Below, piece by piece: positions 1-6,626 of a stretch of 7,495 nucleotides of DNA. The position numbers and the translations under genes were made by a program. Origin of the DNA: an uncultured Porphyromonadaceae bacterium (lineage in GTDB: Bacteria > Bacteroidota > Bacteroidia > Bacteroidales > Muribaculaceae); the NCBI GenBank assembly GCA_905193395.1, contig CAJJOO010000062.1:1-7495 (forward strand), read 5' to 3'. The notes below the pieces were generated by a model. That model was not told where the DNA came from. It searched no databases and saw only the letters and a list, made by a program, of their open reading frames with translations. Numbering within the stretch: the first letter of the stretch is position 1; every line of letters starts with the position of its first letter.

Positions 1-682
1 AGTTGAATTTGGGCATGTTCTGCGAGGTGTACTCGAAGATGTCGGCGATGATCCGCATCGAGAATTCCGGCGGGTAGATATAGGTGTTGCGCACCATGAA
101 TTCCTTGAGGATGTCGTTCTGGATGGTACCGGCCATTTCCTCGAGACGTGCGCCCTGTTCCAGACCTGCGTTGATGTAGAATGCAAGCACGGGCAGAACG
201 GCGCCGTTCATGGTCATCGACACGGACATCTTGTTCAGAGGAATACCGTCGAACAGGACTTTCATATCCTCAATCGAGCAGATGGACACACCGGCCTTGC
301 CGACGTCGCCGACTACGCGGGGATGGTCGGCGTCGTAGCCGCGGTGTGTGGCGAGGTCGAAGGCCACCGACAGACCCTTCTGGCCGGAAGCGAGGTTACG
401 GCGGTAGAAGGCGTTGGATTCAGCGGCTGTCGAGAAGCCGGCATACTGACGGATGGTCCAGGGACGCAGGGGGTACATGGCGCTGTACGGACCACGCAGG
501 AACGGGGGAATACCGCTCACGTAGTTCAGGTGCTCCAGGCCCTGAAGGTCGTCCTTGGTATAGATGGGTTTCACGGGGATGAGTTCGGGTGTTAACCAGT
601 CCTCGTGCTTTTCGGCCACAGCAGTGTGCTGAGCGCCGAATGAATCTTTTGTGATGTCTATTTTGGTGAAATCGGGTCTCAT
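1..682 (-). CDS. mutB: Methylmalonyl-CoA mutase large subunit, N-terminal part (runs off the window)
   Basis: Partial gene: 227 codons read from the ATG at 682 down to base 2, and the rest lies beyond the left edge. The product is the catalytic, adenosylcobalamin-dependent subunit that interconverts succinyl-CoA and (R)-methylmalonyl-CoA in the cytoplasm. The visible part is the start of the substrate-binding TIM barrel. It contains [18 protein letters not shown] (residues 73-90), [20 protein letters not shown] (108-127) and [14 protein letters not shown] (188-201). With a constant offset of nine, Y80, Q188 and R198 correspond to what I recall as substrate-contacting Y89, Q197 and R207 of the Propionibacterium enzyme. 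The cobalamin-binding domain with its DxHxxG motif is not in view. The start lies 20 bases after the small-subunit stop, so the two genes are almost certainly cotranscribed. The family identification is very secure. The large-subunit gene is also called scpA or mcmA. Confidence 0.96.
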   Translation of the reverse strand, partial: MRPDFTKIDITKDSFGAQHTAVAEKHEDWLTPELIPVKPIYTKDDLQGLEHLNYVSGIPPFLRGPYSAMYPLRPWTIRQYAGFSTAAESNAFYRRNLASGQKGLSVAFDLATHRGYDADHPRVVGDVGKAGVSICSIEDMKVLFDGIPLNKMSVSMTMNGAVLPVLAFYINAGLEQGARLEEMAGTIQNDILKEFMVRNTYIYPPEFSMRIIADIFEYTSQNMPKFN

Positions 683-702
683 GACTGTCTGTTTACCATT
701 GG

Positions 703-2562
703 TTAATTATTGAGAAGGCGTGCGTTGAAGTCGCGGAGAGTGTCGAGGACGTTGCAGCGCACGTGAACGAAGTCCTTGATTCCGGCGGCCTTGAGATCGT
801 CGGTGCAGGCGGGAGCGCCGGCTACAACGAATTCGGCACGGCCGGCCAGATATTTGAATGCCTCGGGAGCCAGGGTGGCGTATTCGTCGTCGCTCGAGCA
901 GAGGACTATCACGTCGGCCTTCTTTTCCAGAGCGGCATCAACGCCTTGTTCTACGGTGTCGAAGCCAAGGTTGTCGATAATCTCGTATCCGGCGCAGCCG
1001 AAGAAGTTGGTGCTGAACTGGGCGCGTGCCAGACGCATGGCCAGGTTGCCGATGGTGAGCATGAATACCTTGGGACGGTGTGCGGCGGCCTCGGTCTCGA
1101 GACGCAGGGCCTCGAAGTCGCTGGCTGCGCGCTTGCCGCAGAGGGCGTTGGCTCCCTTTTCTTCATCCTCGCCGCACTTGCACGAGCAGGCGCACTTGGC
1201 TCCGGAAATCTTGTCGGCGGCCTTTTCGTTGATATTGGGATACTGGTTGGTACCGAGCAGGATTTCCTTGCGGCGGGCAACGTCGGTGTGGCGTTTCTCG
1301 CAGGAAGCGTTCACTGCCTGCTGAATCTTGCCTTCGGAAGCCATGGACATGAAACCGCCGTCTTTCTCGACTTCGAGGAAGAGTTTCCAGGCCTCGGCGG
1401 CGATGCTCACCGTGAGGGTCTCAACGTAATAACTGCCGCCGGCGGGGTCGACAACCTTGTCGAGGTGGCTTTCTTCCTTGAGCAGGAACTGCTGGTTACG
1501 GGCGATGCGCTCCGAGAAATCATCTGGCGTCTGATAGGGAACGTCAAAGGGAGTGGTGGTGATTGAATCCACACCTGCCAGGGCGGCGCTCATGGTCTCG
1601 GTCTGGCTGCGGAGCAGGTTAACGTGTGCGTCGTAGATGGTTTGGTTGAAACGCGAGGTCGAGGCATGTACCAGCATTTTGGCGGCGTTTTCGCCGGCGG
1701 GCTTGTACTGCTCGACAATCTGTGCCCACAGCATACGGGCGGCGCGGAATTTGGCGATTTCCATGAAATAGTTGCTGGAAACGCCCATGTTGAACTTGAT
1801 GGCGTTGGCAACGGTGTCGGCGTCGAGTCCGGCATCGGTCAGCAGGGTCATCCATGATGCGCCCCAGGCCAGTGCGTAGCCCAGTTCCTGATAGATGTAT
1901 GCGCCGGAATCGGACAGCATGGCGCTGTCTACCGAAAGGACGCGCAGGCCGGGAACAGCCTTTGCGGTCTCGACCAGCGTTTTGGCGGTTGTCGTTGCGG
2001 CGGCCACGTCAATGGCTTTGCCGTGACGGAAAGCGGGTTTCAGAGGATTATAGCCGACGGAGCCGTGAAATTTGTCGGCCACGCCTTTTGCGTTGAGATA
2101 CTTTACGAGATTTTCCGTGAGTTCGGTTGCCTTGCGTGGGCAGCAGTTGAAATTGACTTCAACCTTTTCCAGATCGATGCCTTCGAGCAGGGCGGCTACT
2201 GCGGCCTCCGAGGGGTCGTCGACCTTGAAGCCGAGCGATGTGATTCCCTTGGTAAGGACTTCCTTTGCCTTCTTGTTGGCCTCGGCGGCGTCGCAGGCAA
2301 TTATTTCCTGGCGGGTCAGCCAGTCGTTGTCTGTGCGTGTACCTCTCACATAGGGATATTCGCCGGGAAGCGAGTCTGTGGTCTTGAGGTCGGCAATGTC
2401 TTCGGCGCGATAAATGGGCTGCACATTGAAGCCTTCATTGGTGCGCCACACCAGTTTCTTGTTGAAATCGGCCCCTTTGAGGTCGGTTTCCACCTTGGCG
2501 CGCCATTCGTCGTAGGACACGCCGGGAAACAGGTCAAACAGTTTTTCTTTGTTTTCTGCCAT
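703..2562 (-). CDS. mutA: Methylmalonyl-CoA mutase small subunit
   Basis: A 619-residue non-catalytic partner of the large subunit in the heterodimeric mutase, complete and of normal length for the family. The N-terminus ([20 protein letters not shown]) is a typical small-subunit start. A degenerate TIM barrel follows to about residue 430, with segments such as ELGYALAWG and [17 protein letters not shown] linker at about 440-490 joins it to a cobalamin-binding-type Rossmann fold (497-619, starting [20 protein letters not shown]). Where the catalytic subunit would have DxHxxG, this fold has no histidine, as is known for small subunits, so it should not ligate cobalt. The linker holds an unusual cysteine cluster, C457, C459, C461, C463 and C475. 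The gene is first in a mutA-mutB operon and has a Bacteroidota-type promoter upstream. The long open frames on the opposite strand here are composition-driven shadows. Confidence 0.96.
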   Translation of the reverse strand: MAENKEKLFDLFPGVSYDEWRAKVETDLKGADFNKKLVWRTNEGFNVQPIYRAEDIADLKTTDSLPGEYPYVRGTRTDNDWLTRQEIIACDAAEANKKAKEVLTKGITSLGFKVDDPSEAAVAALLEGIDLEKVEVNFNCCPRKATELTENLVKYLNAKGVADKFHGSVGYNPLKPAFRHGKAIDVAAATTTAKTLVETAKAVPGLRVLSVDSAMLSDSGAYIYQELGYALAWGASWMTLLTDAGLDADTVANAIKFNMGVSSNYFMEIAKFRAARMLWAQIVEQYKPAGENAAKMLVHASTSRFNQTIYDAHVNLLRSQTETMSAALAGVDSITTTPFDVPYQTPDDFSERIARNQQFLLKEESHLDKVVDPAGGSYYVETLTVSIAAEAWKLFLEVEKDGGFMSMASEGKIQQAVNASCEKRHTDVARRKEILLGTNQYPNINEKAADKISGAKCACSCKCGEDEEKGANALCGKRAASDFEALRLETEAAAHRPKVFMLTIGNLAMRLARAQFSTNFFGCAGYEIIDNLGFDTVEQGVDAALEKKADVIVLCSSDDEYATLAPEAFKYLAGRAEFVVAGAPACTDDLKAAGIKDFVHVRCNVLDTLRDFNARLLNN

Positions 2563-2656
2563 AACTTGATGGTTATCTTTGAATTAGAATGTATAGATTC
2601 GTTGTTGTACGACAATAGTGCTTGCGTTTTTCATGGCACCGGTGTCAAACCGCAGG

Positions 2657-2690
2657 CAAAGGTAGCATATTTTTTTCAATCCGCGTACAA
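2657..2690 (-). promoter_or_regulatory. Promoter of the mutA-mutB operon
   Basis: Reading the minus strand, TACCTTTG at 2664-2657 matches the Bacteroidota -7 consensus TAnnTTTG exactly. A TTGT at 2690-2687 lies 22 bases upstream and could serve as a relaxed -33 element, against a usual TTTG at 19-21 bases. Transcription would start near 2650 and leave an untranslated leader of about 88 bases before the ATG at 2562. I see no cobalamin-riboswitch features in that short leader. The -7 match is direct; the -33 assignment is inferred. Confidence 0.6.
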
Positions 2691-2839
2691 TTTAATGGCC
2701 CATTTTTAACATAGGCATTGCCTGTCAAGGAAAAACAAATGGACTGTTGCTGTGATTGATAACCCCCGGTCCTGAAGTCATTATACATATTTTAATTTGA
2801 TTAAATTTATTTTAACTTAAACAAACGGATATTTGGTTT

Positions 2840-2847
2840 TAACTTTG
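2840..2847 (+). promoter_or_regulatory. Promoter -7 element for the secreted repeat protein
   Basis: TAACTTTG matches the Bacteroidota -7 consensus TAnnTTTG. The expected -33 position (about 2816-2820) is AT-rich but has no clean TTTG, so that half is weak. Transcription would begin near 2853, giving a leader of roughly 73 bases to the ATG at 2926. This also argues against the upstream in-frame ATG at 2833, which would overlap the promoter itself. Confidence 0.55.
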
Positions 2848-2925
2848 CAGCCGACTTTTCACCGCAGAGAAGAGAATACTTACAATCTGATATCATCAAT
2901 CCAACATTATTCAAAATTAATTGCT

Positions 2926-4434
2926 ATGAAAAAACTTTACTTTTTAGCAATGGCGGCCGTGACGGCTTTCAGCGCCAACGCTACCCTGTATCTCACCGGT
3001 ACAGCCCTGGGGCTCGGATGGACTCCCGAGTCCCCTATGGAAGTTGAAGCAGTAGATGGCGTCTACAACTTCGAACTCACATTCGCCAAGGACACCAATT
3101 TCAAGATGTCTACCGCAAAAGGCGGCTGGGACACTTACAACGACCAGACTTACAGCCTCGGCTATGGTGTAACAATCACCCTCGACCAGGAACTGAATCT
3201 CATTAAAGGAAACCGATACAACAACCAGAACCTCAATGTTCCTCAGAGCAACAGTGTCTACACTTTCAAAGTTAAGGAAGACATGTCCACAATGACAGTT
3301 ACCCGCCAAGGTGATGTTGAGTACACCTACTCCTACGCCATCCACGGCCAACTTTTCGGCACTGACTGGCAGCCCATGGCAATGACCAAGAACGACGACG
3401 GCACATGGAGCCTCATCACAGAAGTCAAAGCCGGCGAATTCGGTATCCGCGCCTTCGATCAAAAATACGGTATCGAAACGCAACTCGACTGGTTCGGCAA
3501 AGGCAATCTGACTATCGATGCCGAAGAAGGCATTGTAACAGAAGGCACCGACAACTTAAAACTCAACGTTGAAGGCGAAGTAGAATTTATATTCAATCCC
3601 GAAACCTCCACCCTATCCGTAAAGGCTCCGCAGGCTGCAACAACTGTCCTTATGAGTGGCGACCTTTGGGCTGCAAAAGAAGCATGGGCCAATGTTCCTA
3701 TGATTTACGACAAGGCCACGGCAACCTATTCTCTCACAGCCAACGTACTCCCCGGCGCTTTCGGCTTCCGTATCGGTTCCGAACAGACATGGATGGGTTG
3801 GAACAGCGAATTTACTTACACCGGCGATATTGAAGAAACCGTCTCAGGCGGAAATATCCACAACACTCAGCAAGGCGAATATACTTTCGTTCTCGACCTA
3901 AACAACAAGACCCTTTCCGCCACTTACACCCCGTATCGCATCTATCTGGTGGGGGGTGTAAACAACTGGGCCATCAATGACGACTGGATGTTCGTTTCCG
4001 AAGACGGCATCAATTACCAACTCGACACCAAGGCCGTGATTCCCGCCGGCAGCGAATTCAAACTGGCCGGTGTAAACGCAACCGGTGAAGCCGAATGGAA
4101 CGAAGGCATCAACTATGGTCTGAATTCAATTGCACGTGCCACTCTTTCTGCTCCCGTCGATGAAAACATAGCAATCCACCACGCCGGTTCCAACAACATC
4201 ATTTTCGACAATGAATACAACGGCACTATCAAACTCAGCCTCCCCGAAGGTGCCGGTAAAGACGGCAGCGTCATGTTCATGTCCAAGAACCTCAGTGGTG
4301 TTAGCGACATCAAAGCCGACACTCAGGCTCCCGCCGAATACTACAACCTCCAGGGCATGCCCGTCGCCAATCCCGAGAACGGTATCTACATCGTTCGCCG
4401 CGGCAACACCATTTCCAAGGTATACGTAAAATAA
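2926..4434 (+). CDS. Secreted multi-repeat SusE/SusF-like (putative carbohydrate-binding) protein with sorting-type C-terminal tail
   Basis: A 502-residue exported protein. I chose the ATG at 2926 because it opens directly into a signal peptide (MKKLYFLAMAAVTAFSANA, cleavage near residue 19); an in-frame ATG at 2833 lies in the promoter. There is no lipobox cysteine and apparently no cysteine at all. The mature part has four tandem related units, about residues 20-128, 135-235, 239-335 and 338-452. Each starts with a hydrophobic strand and a glycine, then a tryptophan (W32, W148, W248/W254, W348/W354) and usually a D-G-x-Y/W turn. This resembles E-set or SusE/SusF starch-binding modules. The last 46 residues, with EYYNLQG and ENGIYIVRRGNTISKVYVK, resemble the end of a type IX secretion sorting domain. 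Export is well supported; glycan binding is inferred. No SusC or SusD gene is beside it. A strong terminator follows. Confidence 0.82.
   Translation: MKKLYFLAMAAVTAFSANATLYLTGTALGLGWTPESPMEVEAVDGVYNFELTFAKDTNFKMSTAKGGWDTYNDQTYSLGYGVTITLDQELNLIKGNRYNNQNLNVPQSNSVYTFKVKEDMSTMTVTRQGDVEYTYSYAIHGQLFGTDWQPMAMTKNDDGTWSLITEVKAGEFGIRAFDQKYGIETQLDWFGKGNLTIDAEEGIVTEGTDNLKLNVEGEVEFIFNPETSTLSVKAPQAATTVLMSGDLWAAKEAWANVPMIYDKATATYSLTANVLPGAFGFRIGSEQTWMGWNSEFTYTGDIEETVSGGNIHNTQQGEYTFVLDLNNKTLSATYTPYRIYLVGGVNNWAINDDWMFVSEDGINYQLDTKAVIPAGSEFKLAGVNATGEAEWNEGINYGLNSIARATLSAPVDENIAIHHAGSNNIIFDNEYNGTIKLSLPEGAGKDGSVMFMSKNLSGVSDIKADTQAPAEYYNLQGMPVANPENGIYIVRRGNTISKVYVK
4294..4434 (+). other. C-terminal sorting-like tail (T9SS type A-like)
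   Basis: This stretch encodes residues 457-502 of the secreted protein. After a short low-complexity linker, the tail reads EYYNLQGMPVANPENGIYIV and then a basic segment ending KVYVK. Type A sorting domains of the type IX secretion system typically show a Y-x-L-x-G-x-x-V strand, then G-x-Y-I/F, then a lysine-rich final strand. The match is by eye. The tail could instead be a lineage-specific variant with a different sorting fate. Confidence 0.55.
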
Positions 4435-4466
4435 CTCCCCGCCCCGTCAGGGTTTGACCTTACGCA

Positions 4467-4514
4467 GAAGGCGGCTCCGCAATCAGTGCGGAGCCGCCTT
4501 CGATGTAAATTTTT
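4467..4514 (+). terminator. Rho-independent terminator between convergent genes
   Basis: A perfect 14-bp GC-rich stem (4467-4480 pairing with 4488-4501) with a 7-base loop (aatcagt), followed by a short AT stretch with a run of five T at 4510-4514. It lies 32 bases after the stop of the secreted-protein gene. In the opposite direction the hairpin lacks a U-tract, so it fits plus-strand termination best, though the stem could also hinder transcription arriving from the convergent lipoprotein gene. Confidence 0.85.
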
Positions 4515-4525
4515 AATGGCTAACG

Positions 4526-5155
4526 TTACTTGCGCGTGCGATACTGCGGCTCAAGTGGCACCGGGAACTGCGAGAACAGTGTGTTCACAGCCTCGGCTAT
4601 GCCCTGAAGGTTGCGGAACTGCGCGTTGCCGTTTTCAAGTATCGTGGCAACCGATGCCGAGAACAGTGGACCCTTGGTGACGATATTCACCATATCCATC
4701 GTCAGGACGCCCTCCTTGTATATTCCGGTGATTACACGGGCGTTGGCATAATAACTGTCCCAGTAGTAACTGCGCGGATACATGAAATGGGGATAGAAAC
4801 CGTTGTAATACGGTCCGGTGTAGGGAACGTAACCGGGCGGAAGGGCTGGTTCGGTCTCGATTTCGCGGTGTACGGTCAGACCGATGTTAATCAGCAGCGG
4901 CGAAGACGGGTCCTCGGTGAAACCGCGCATCAGCATCTGCTCGCGGATGGCGGCGGCGATGTTATAGTAAGTCACCATCTGCATGCCCGGTGGCAACTCC
5001 CCGTCGGCCGGCGAGACGATATGAAAAGTCTTGTACGAAGCCAGGTCGGCATCGTTATATGTCTCGCTGTTCACCAGTGTGAACGGGCTGCACGATGCCA
5101 GTATCAGTGACAACAGGGCAACCGACAGAATTCCTGTTTTTTTGAATAGTCTCAT
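4526..5155 (-). CDS. DUF4136-type lipoprotein
   Basis: A 209-residue predicted lipoprotein of unknown function. The start at 5155 gives a canonical signal peptide, MRLFKKTGILSVALLSLILASC, with lipobox cysteine C22. The frame stays open upstream to 5251, but those 32 residues would bury the signal sequence, so the shorter start is preferred. The mature protein has features I associate with DUF4136: an early YKTFHI strand (41-46), a helical segment with IAAAIREQMLMRGFTE (66-81), a strand LLINIGLTVHREIE (87-100) and a late GVLTMDMVNIVTKGPLFSASV (149-169). Between the last two lies a Pro/Tyr-rich loop, residues 105-137, with ten tyrosines. The cysteine should be lipidated, but whether the protein sits in the inner or outer membrane cannot be judged. 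It is transcribed alone, convergent with the secreted protein and divergent from the polyamine operon. The family call is by pattern only. Confidence 0.8.
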   Translation of the reverse strand: MRLFKKTGILSVALLSLILASCSPFTLVNSETYNDADLASYKTFHIVSPADGELPPGMQMVTYYNIAAAIREQMLMRGFTEDPSSPLLINIGLTVHREIETEPALPPGYVPYTGPYYNGFYPHFMYPRSYYWDSYYANARVITGIYKEGVLTMDMVNIVTKGPLFSASVATILENGNAQFRNLQGIAEAVNTLFSQFPVPLEPQYRTRK

Positions 5156-5338
5156 AGTTCCCGAATTTATTTGGTTCTCAATTACAACGCCGCCCCGGCG
5201 GTTATTGTTTATACGACTCGCACCCCGCCGGACCCGATTCCCGTTCGCCATGGCGCGATTTAACGAAAAATAACAACATAATGTGCATTATTTGTTGCGG
5301 ATTGTATTATTTTTGTCGCCACAATACCACGAAACGTT
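5156..5338. other. Divergent intergenic region between the lipoprotein gene and the putrescine operon
   Basis: These 183 bases serve two divergent genes. The plus-strand -7 element is listed separately. For the lipoprotein I find only a near match on the minus strand (TATTTTTC, 5272-5265), which would give a leader of about 105 bases. A perfect 10-base palindrome, cgccatggcg, lies at 5246-5255 and a short GC inverted repeat near 5189-5201. Either might be structural or an operator, but nothing identifies a regulator. Confidence 0.55.
5308..5315 (+). promoter_or_regulatory. Promoter -7 element for the small-ORF-aguA-aguB operon
   Basis: TATTTTTG fits the Bacteroidota TAnnTTTG element and lies 23 bases before the ATG at 5339, implying a short leader of about 18 bases. 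A TTTG at 5291-5294 is only 13 bases upstream, closer than the usual 19-21, so no proper -33 element is assigned. Confidence 0.5.
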
Positions 5339-5581
5339 ATGGAAGACATCACCGAATATTTCATCTCCCTCCTGGAGGAAAGTCACAGCATTGATATAGC
5401 CGAGGCAGAATTCAAACGTGCCATTGCCGACGATGATGACCTCCACGCTCTCTACAGACAGTGGTGCCATCAGGTCGGCAACACCGAAAAGCACGGATTC
5501 ACGGATTTTTGCGAGGAATACCTCGCCGACCGAAACGAAGTGTGGGACAGCCTCAGCGACTATGACGACGACAATGCCTGA
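5339..5581 (+). CDS. Small acidic conserved-type protein of unknown function
   Basis: An 80-residue protein that I cannot assign to a named function. It is strongly acidic and soluble, without signal peptide or membrane segment. It has predicted helical content (ITEYFISLLEESHSIDIAEA, residues 4-23), a central ALYRQWCHQVGNTEKHGF stretch (37-54) and an acidic end (DSLSDYDDDNA). The two cysteines, C43 and C58, are not in a metal-binding arrangement. It is probably real: codon use matches its neighbours, a -7 element sits just upstream, and the downstream gene starts within or 4 bases after its stop. I have a vague recollection of similar small ORFs in other Bacteroidales, which could not be checked. 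Its place ahead of aguA suggests cotranscription with putrescine synthesis, but not a role in it. Confidence 0.75.
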   Translation: MEDITEYFISLLEESHSIDIAEAEFKRAIADDDDLHALYRQWCHQVGNTEKHGFTDFCEEYLADRNEVWDSLSDYDDDNA

Positions 5582-5585
5582 ATCT

Positions 5586-6626
5586 ATGCGTCCCCTGCGC
5601 CTGCCCGCTGAATGGGAACCGGCCGCCGGAGTCCTCCTCGCCTGGCCACACGAAGATACGGACTGGGCATACATGCTCGACGACATCCGCCGATGCTACG
5701 TCGACCTGGCCCGGGCCGTGGCCCGGCATGCCGTTGCCGTAATCATTGCCCCGGATTGCTCGGACGCACGCCGCGCCCTGGCCGACATTCCCGCAGACAG
5801 AATCCTGTTCTGCGACATCCCGACCGACGACACCTGGACGCGCGACTACGGCGTGATACCCCCCCTTGATGCCGCCGGACGTCCCGTTCTGAACGATTTC
5901 GGGTTCAACGCCTGGGGCGGGAAATTCGGCCACAGCCGCGATAATGCCGTCACAGCCGGACTGATTTCGCGCGGCCTGCTCCGAGGCACCGTACGCGACC
6001 TCAACCACATTATCCTCGAAGGCGGCTCCATCGAAAGCGACGGCCGCGGGACAATCCTCACCACGTCCCACTGCCTGCTCACCCCCACCCGCAACCCGCA
6101 ATTCAACGGCAAGGCCGATGTGGAACGCATGCTTGCCGACACCCTAGGCGCGCGGCACGTCCTCTGGCTCGACTACGGCGCCCTGGAAGGCGACGATACC
6201 GACGGACACATCGACACCCTGGCACGCCTGGCCCCGGACGACACTATATTATATACGGCAGCGACCCACGACGGCACGCCCGACTCGCAGACGCCCGCGC
6301 TAGAAGAAATGCACCGCCAACTCCGCGAGATGCGCACGCCCGCGGGACAGCCATACAACCTGATCGAACTCCCTCTCCCCCACCCCATATACGACGAAGA
6401 CGGCCTGCGCCTCCCAGCCACCTATGCCAATTTCCTTGTCCTGAACGACGCCGTCCTGATGCCCGTTTACGGCCAGCCCCGCAAGGACACCCTGGCCGAA
6501 ATGACCCTCCGCGTCGCTTTCACCAACCATACAATTGAAAAAATAGACTGCCGGCCCCTCATCCGGCAGCACGGGTCATTGCACTGCGCCACAATGCAAC
6601 TGCTGCCCGGAACTTTACCGATATGA
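5586..6626 (+). CDS. aguA: Agmatine deiminase (agmatine iminohydrolase)
   Basis: A 346-residue cytoplasmic enzyme of the Porphyromonas-type arginine deiminase family (PF04371). It hydrolyses agmatine to N-carbamoylputrescine and ammonia, the first of two steps to putrescine. Visible motifs in order are LPAEWEP (6-12), WPHEDTDWAYML (20-31), TWTRDYGV (83-90, with R86 and D87), NAWGGKFG (108-115), ILEGGSIESDG (143-153), TPTRNPQFN (166-174), DDTDGHIDTLARL (203-215, H208) and SLHCATMQ (331-338) with the catalytic cysteine C334. All expected catalytic positions are present and the length is normal. I chose ATG 5586 because homologues begin three or four residues before the LPAEW motif. ATG 5574, four codons earlier and overlapping the upstream stop by 8 bases, is also possible. 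The stop overlaps the aguB start as ATGA. Confidence 0.95.
   Translation: MRPLRLPAEWEPAAGVLLAWPHEDTDWAYMLDDIRRCYVDLARAVARHAVAVIIAPDCSDARRALADIPADRILFCDIPTDDTWTRDYGVIPPLDAAGRPVLNDFGFNAWGGKFGHSRDNAVTAGLISRGLLRGTVRDLNHIILEGGSIESDGRGTILTTSHCLLTPTRNPQFNGKADVERMLADTLGARHVLWLDYGALEGDDTDGHIDTLARLAPDDTILYTAATHDGTPDSQTPALEEMHRQLREMRTPAGQPYNLIELPLPHPIYDEDGLRLPATYANFLVLNDAVLMPVYGQPRKDTLAEMTLRVAFTNHTIEKIDCRPLIRQHGSLHCATMQLLPGTLPI

Larger units (their letters stand above)
2563..2925. other. Divergent intergenic region between mutA and the secreted-protein gene
   Basis: This 363-base non-coding stretch is AT-rich, especially at 2781-2820, between two divergent genes. It contains the two promoters listed separately, one per direction, and the two leaders. 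I found no tRNA, no convincing small ORF and no riboswitch signature. A short imperfect inverted element (aggca/tgcct) near 2713-2723 is too small to interpret. Confidence 0.7.

Noticed and set aside
763..1566. A 267-codon open frame on the plus strand, antisense to mutA
   Set aside because: It lies wholly inside the well-supported mutase small subunit and has no recognisable domain, promoter or start context. It is a mirror of the biased codon use of mutA.
2563..2660. Possible cobalamin riboswitch in the mutA leader
   Set aside because: The enzyme uses adenosylcobalamin, so I looked for one. The predicted leader is only about 88 bases, and I see no B12-box-like sequence or large folded structure.
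2023..2709. A 228-codon plus-strand open frame crossing the start of mutA
   Set aside because: Most of it is antisense to mutA and it then runs through the mutA promoter. The translation has no family features.
2912..2919. Minus-strand TAATTTTG as a second promoter for mutA
   Set aside because: It matches TAnnTTTG but lies inside the leader of the divergent gene, has no -33 element, and is about 350 bases from mutA. A closer promoter explains the operon better.
5156..5251. N-terminal extension of the DUF4136-type lipoprotein to the ATG at 5251
   Set aside because: It would place 32 basic, polar residues before a textbook lipoprotein signal peptide that begins at its own ATG at 5155.
5418..5573. 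Upstream extension of aguA overlapping the small acidic gene, or a programmed frameshift fusing the two
   Set aside because: The frame is merely free of stops in GC-rich DNA. The extension (MPLPTMMTST...) has no resemblance to the deiminase N-terminus, and both genes have good independent starts. There is no slippery site with a following structure.
6241..6256. AT-rich patch (actatattatatac) inside aguA as an internal promoter
   Set aside because: It has no TAnnTTTG element. It reads as normal codons for TILY within a conserved protein region, and the downstream gene is already coupled to aguA.
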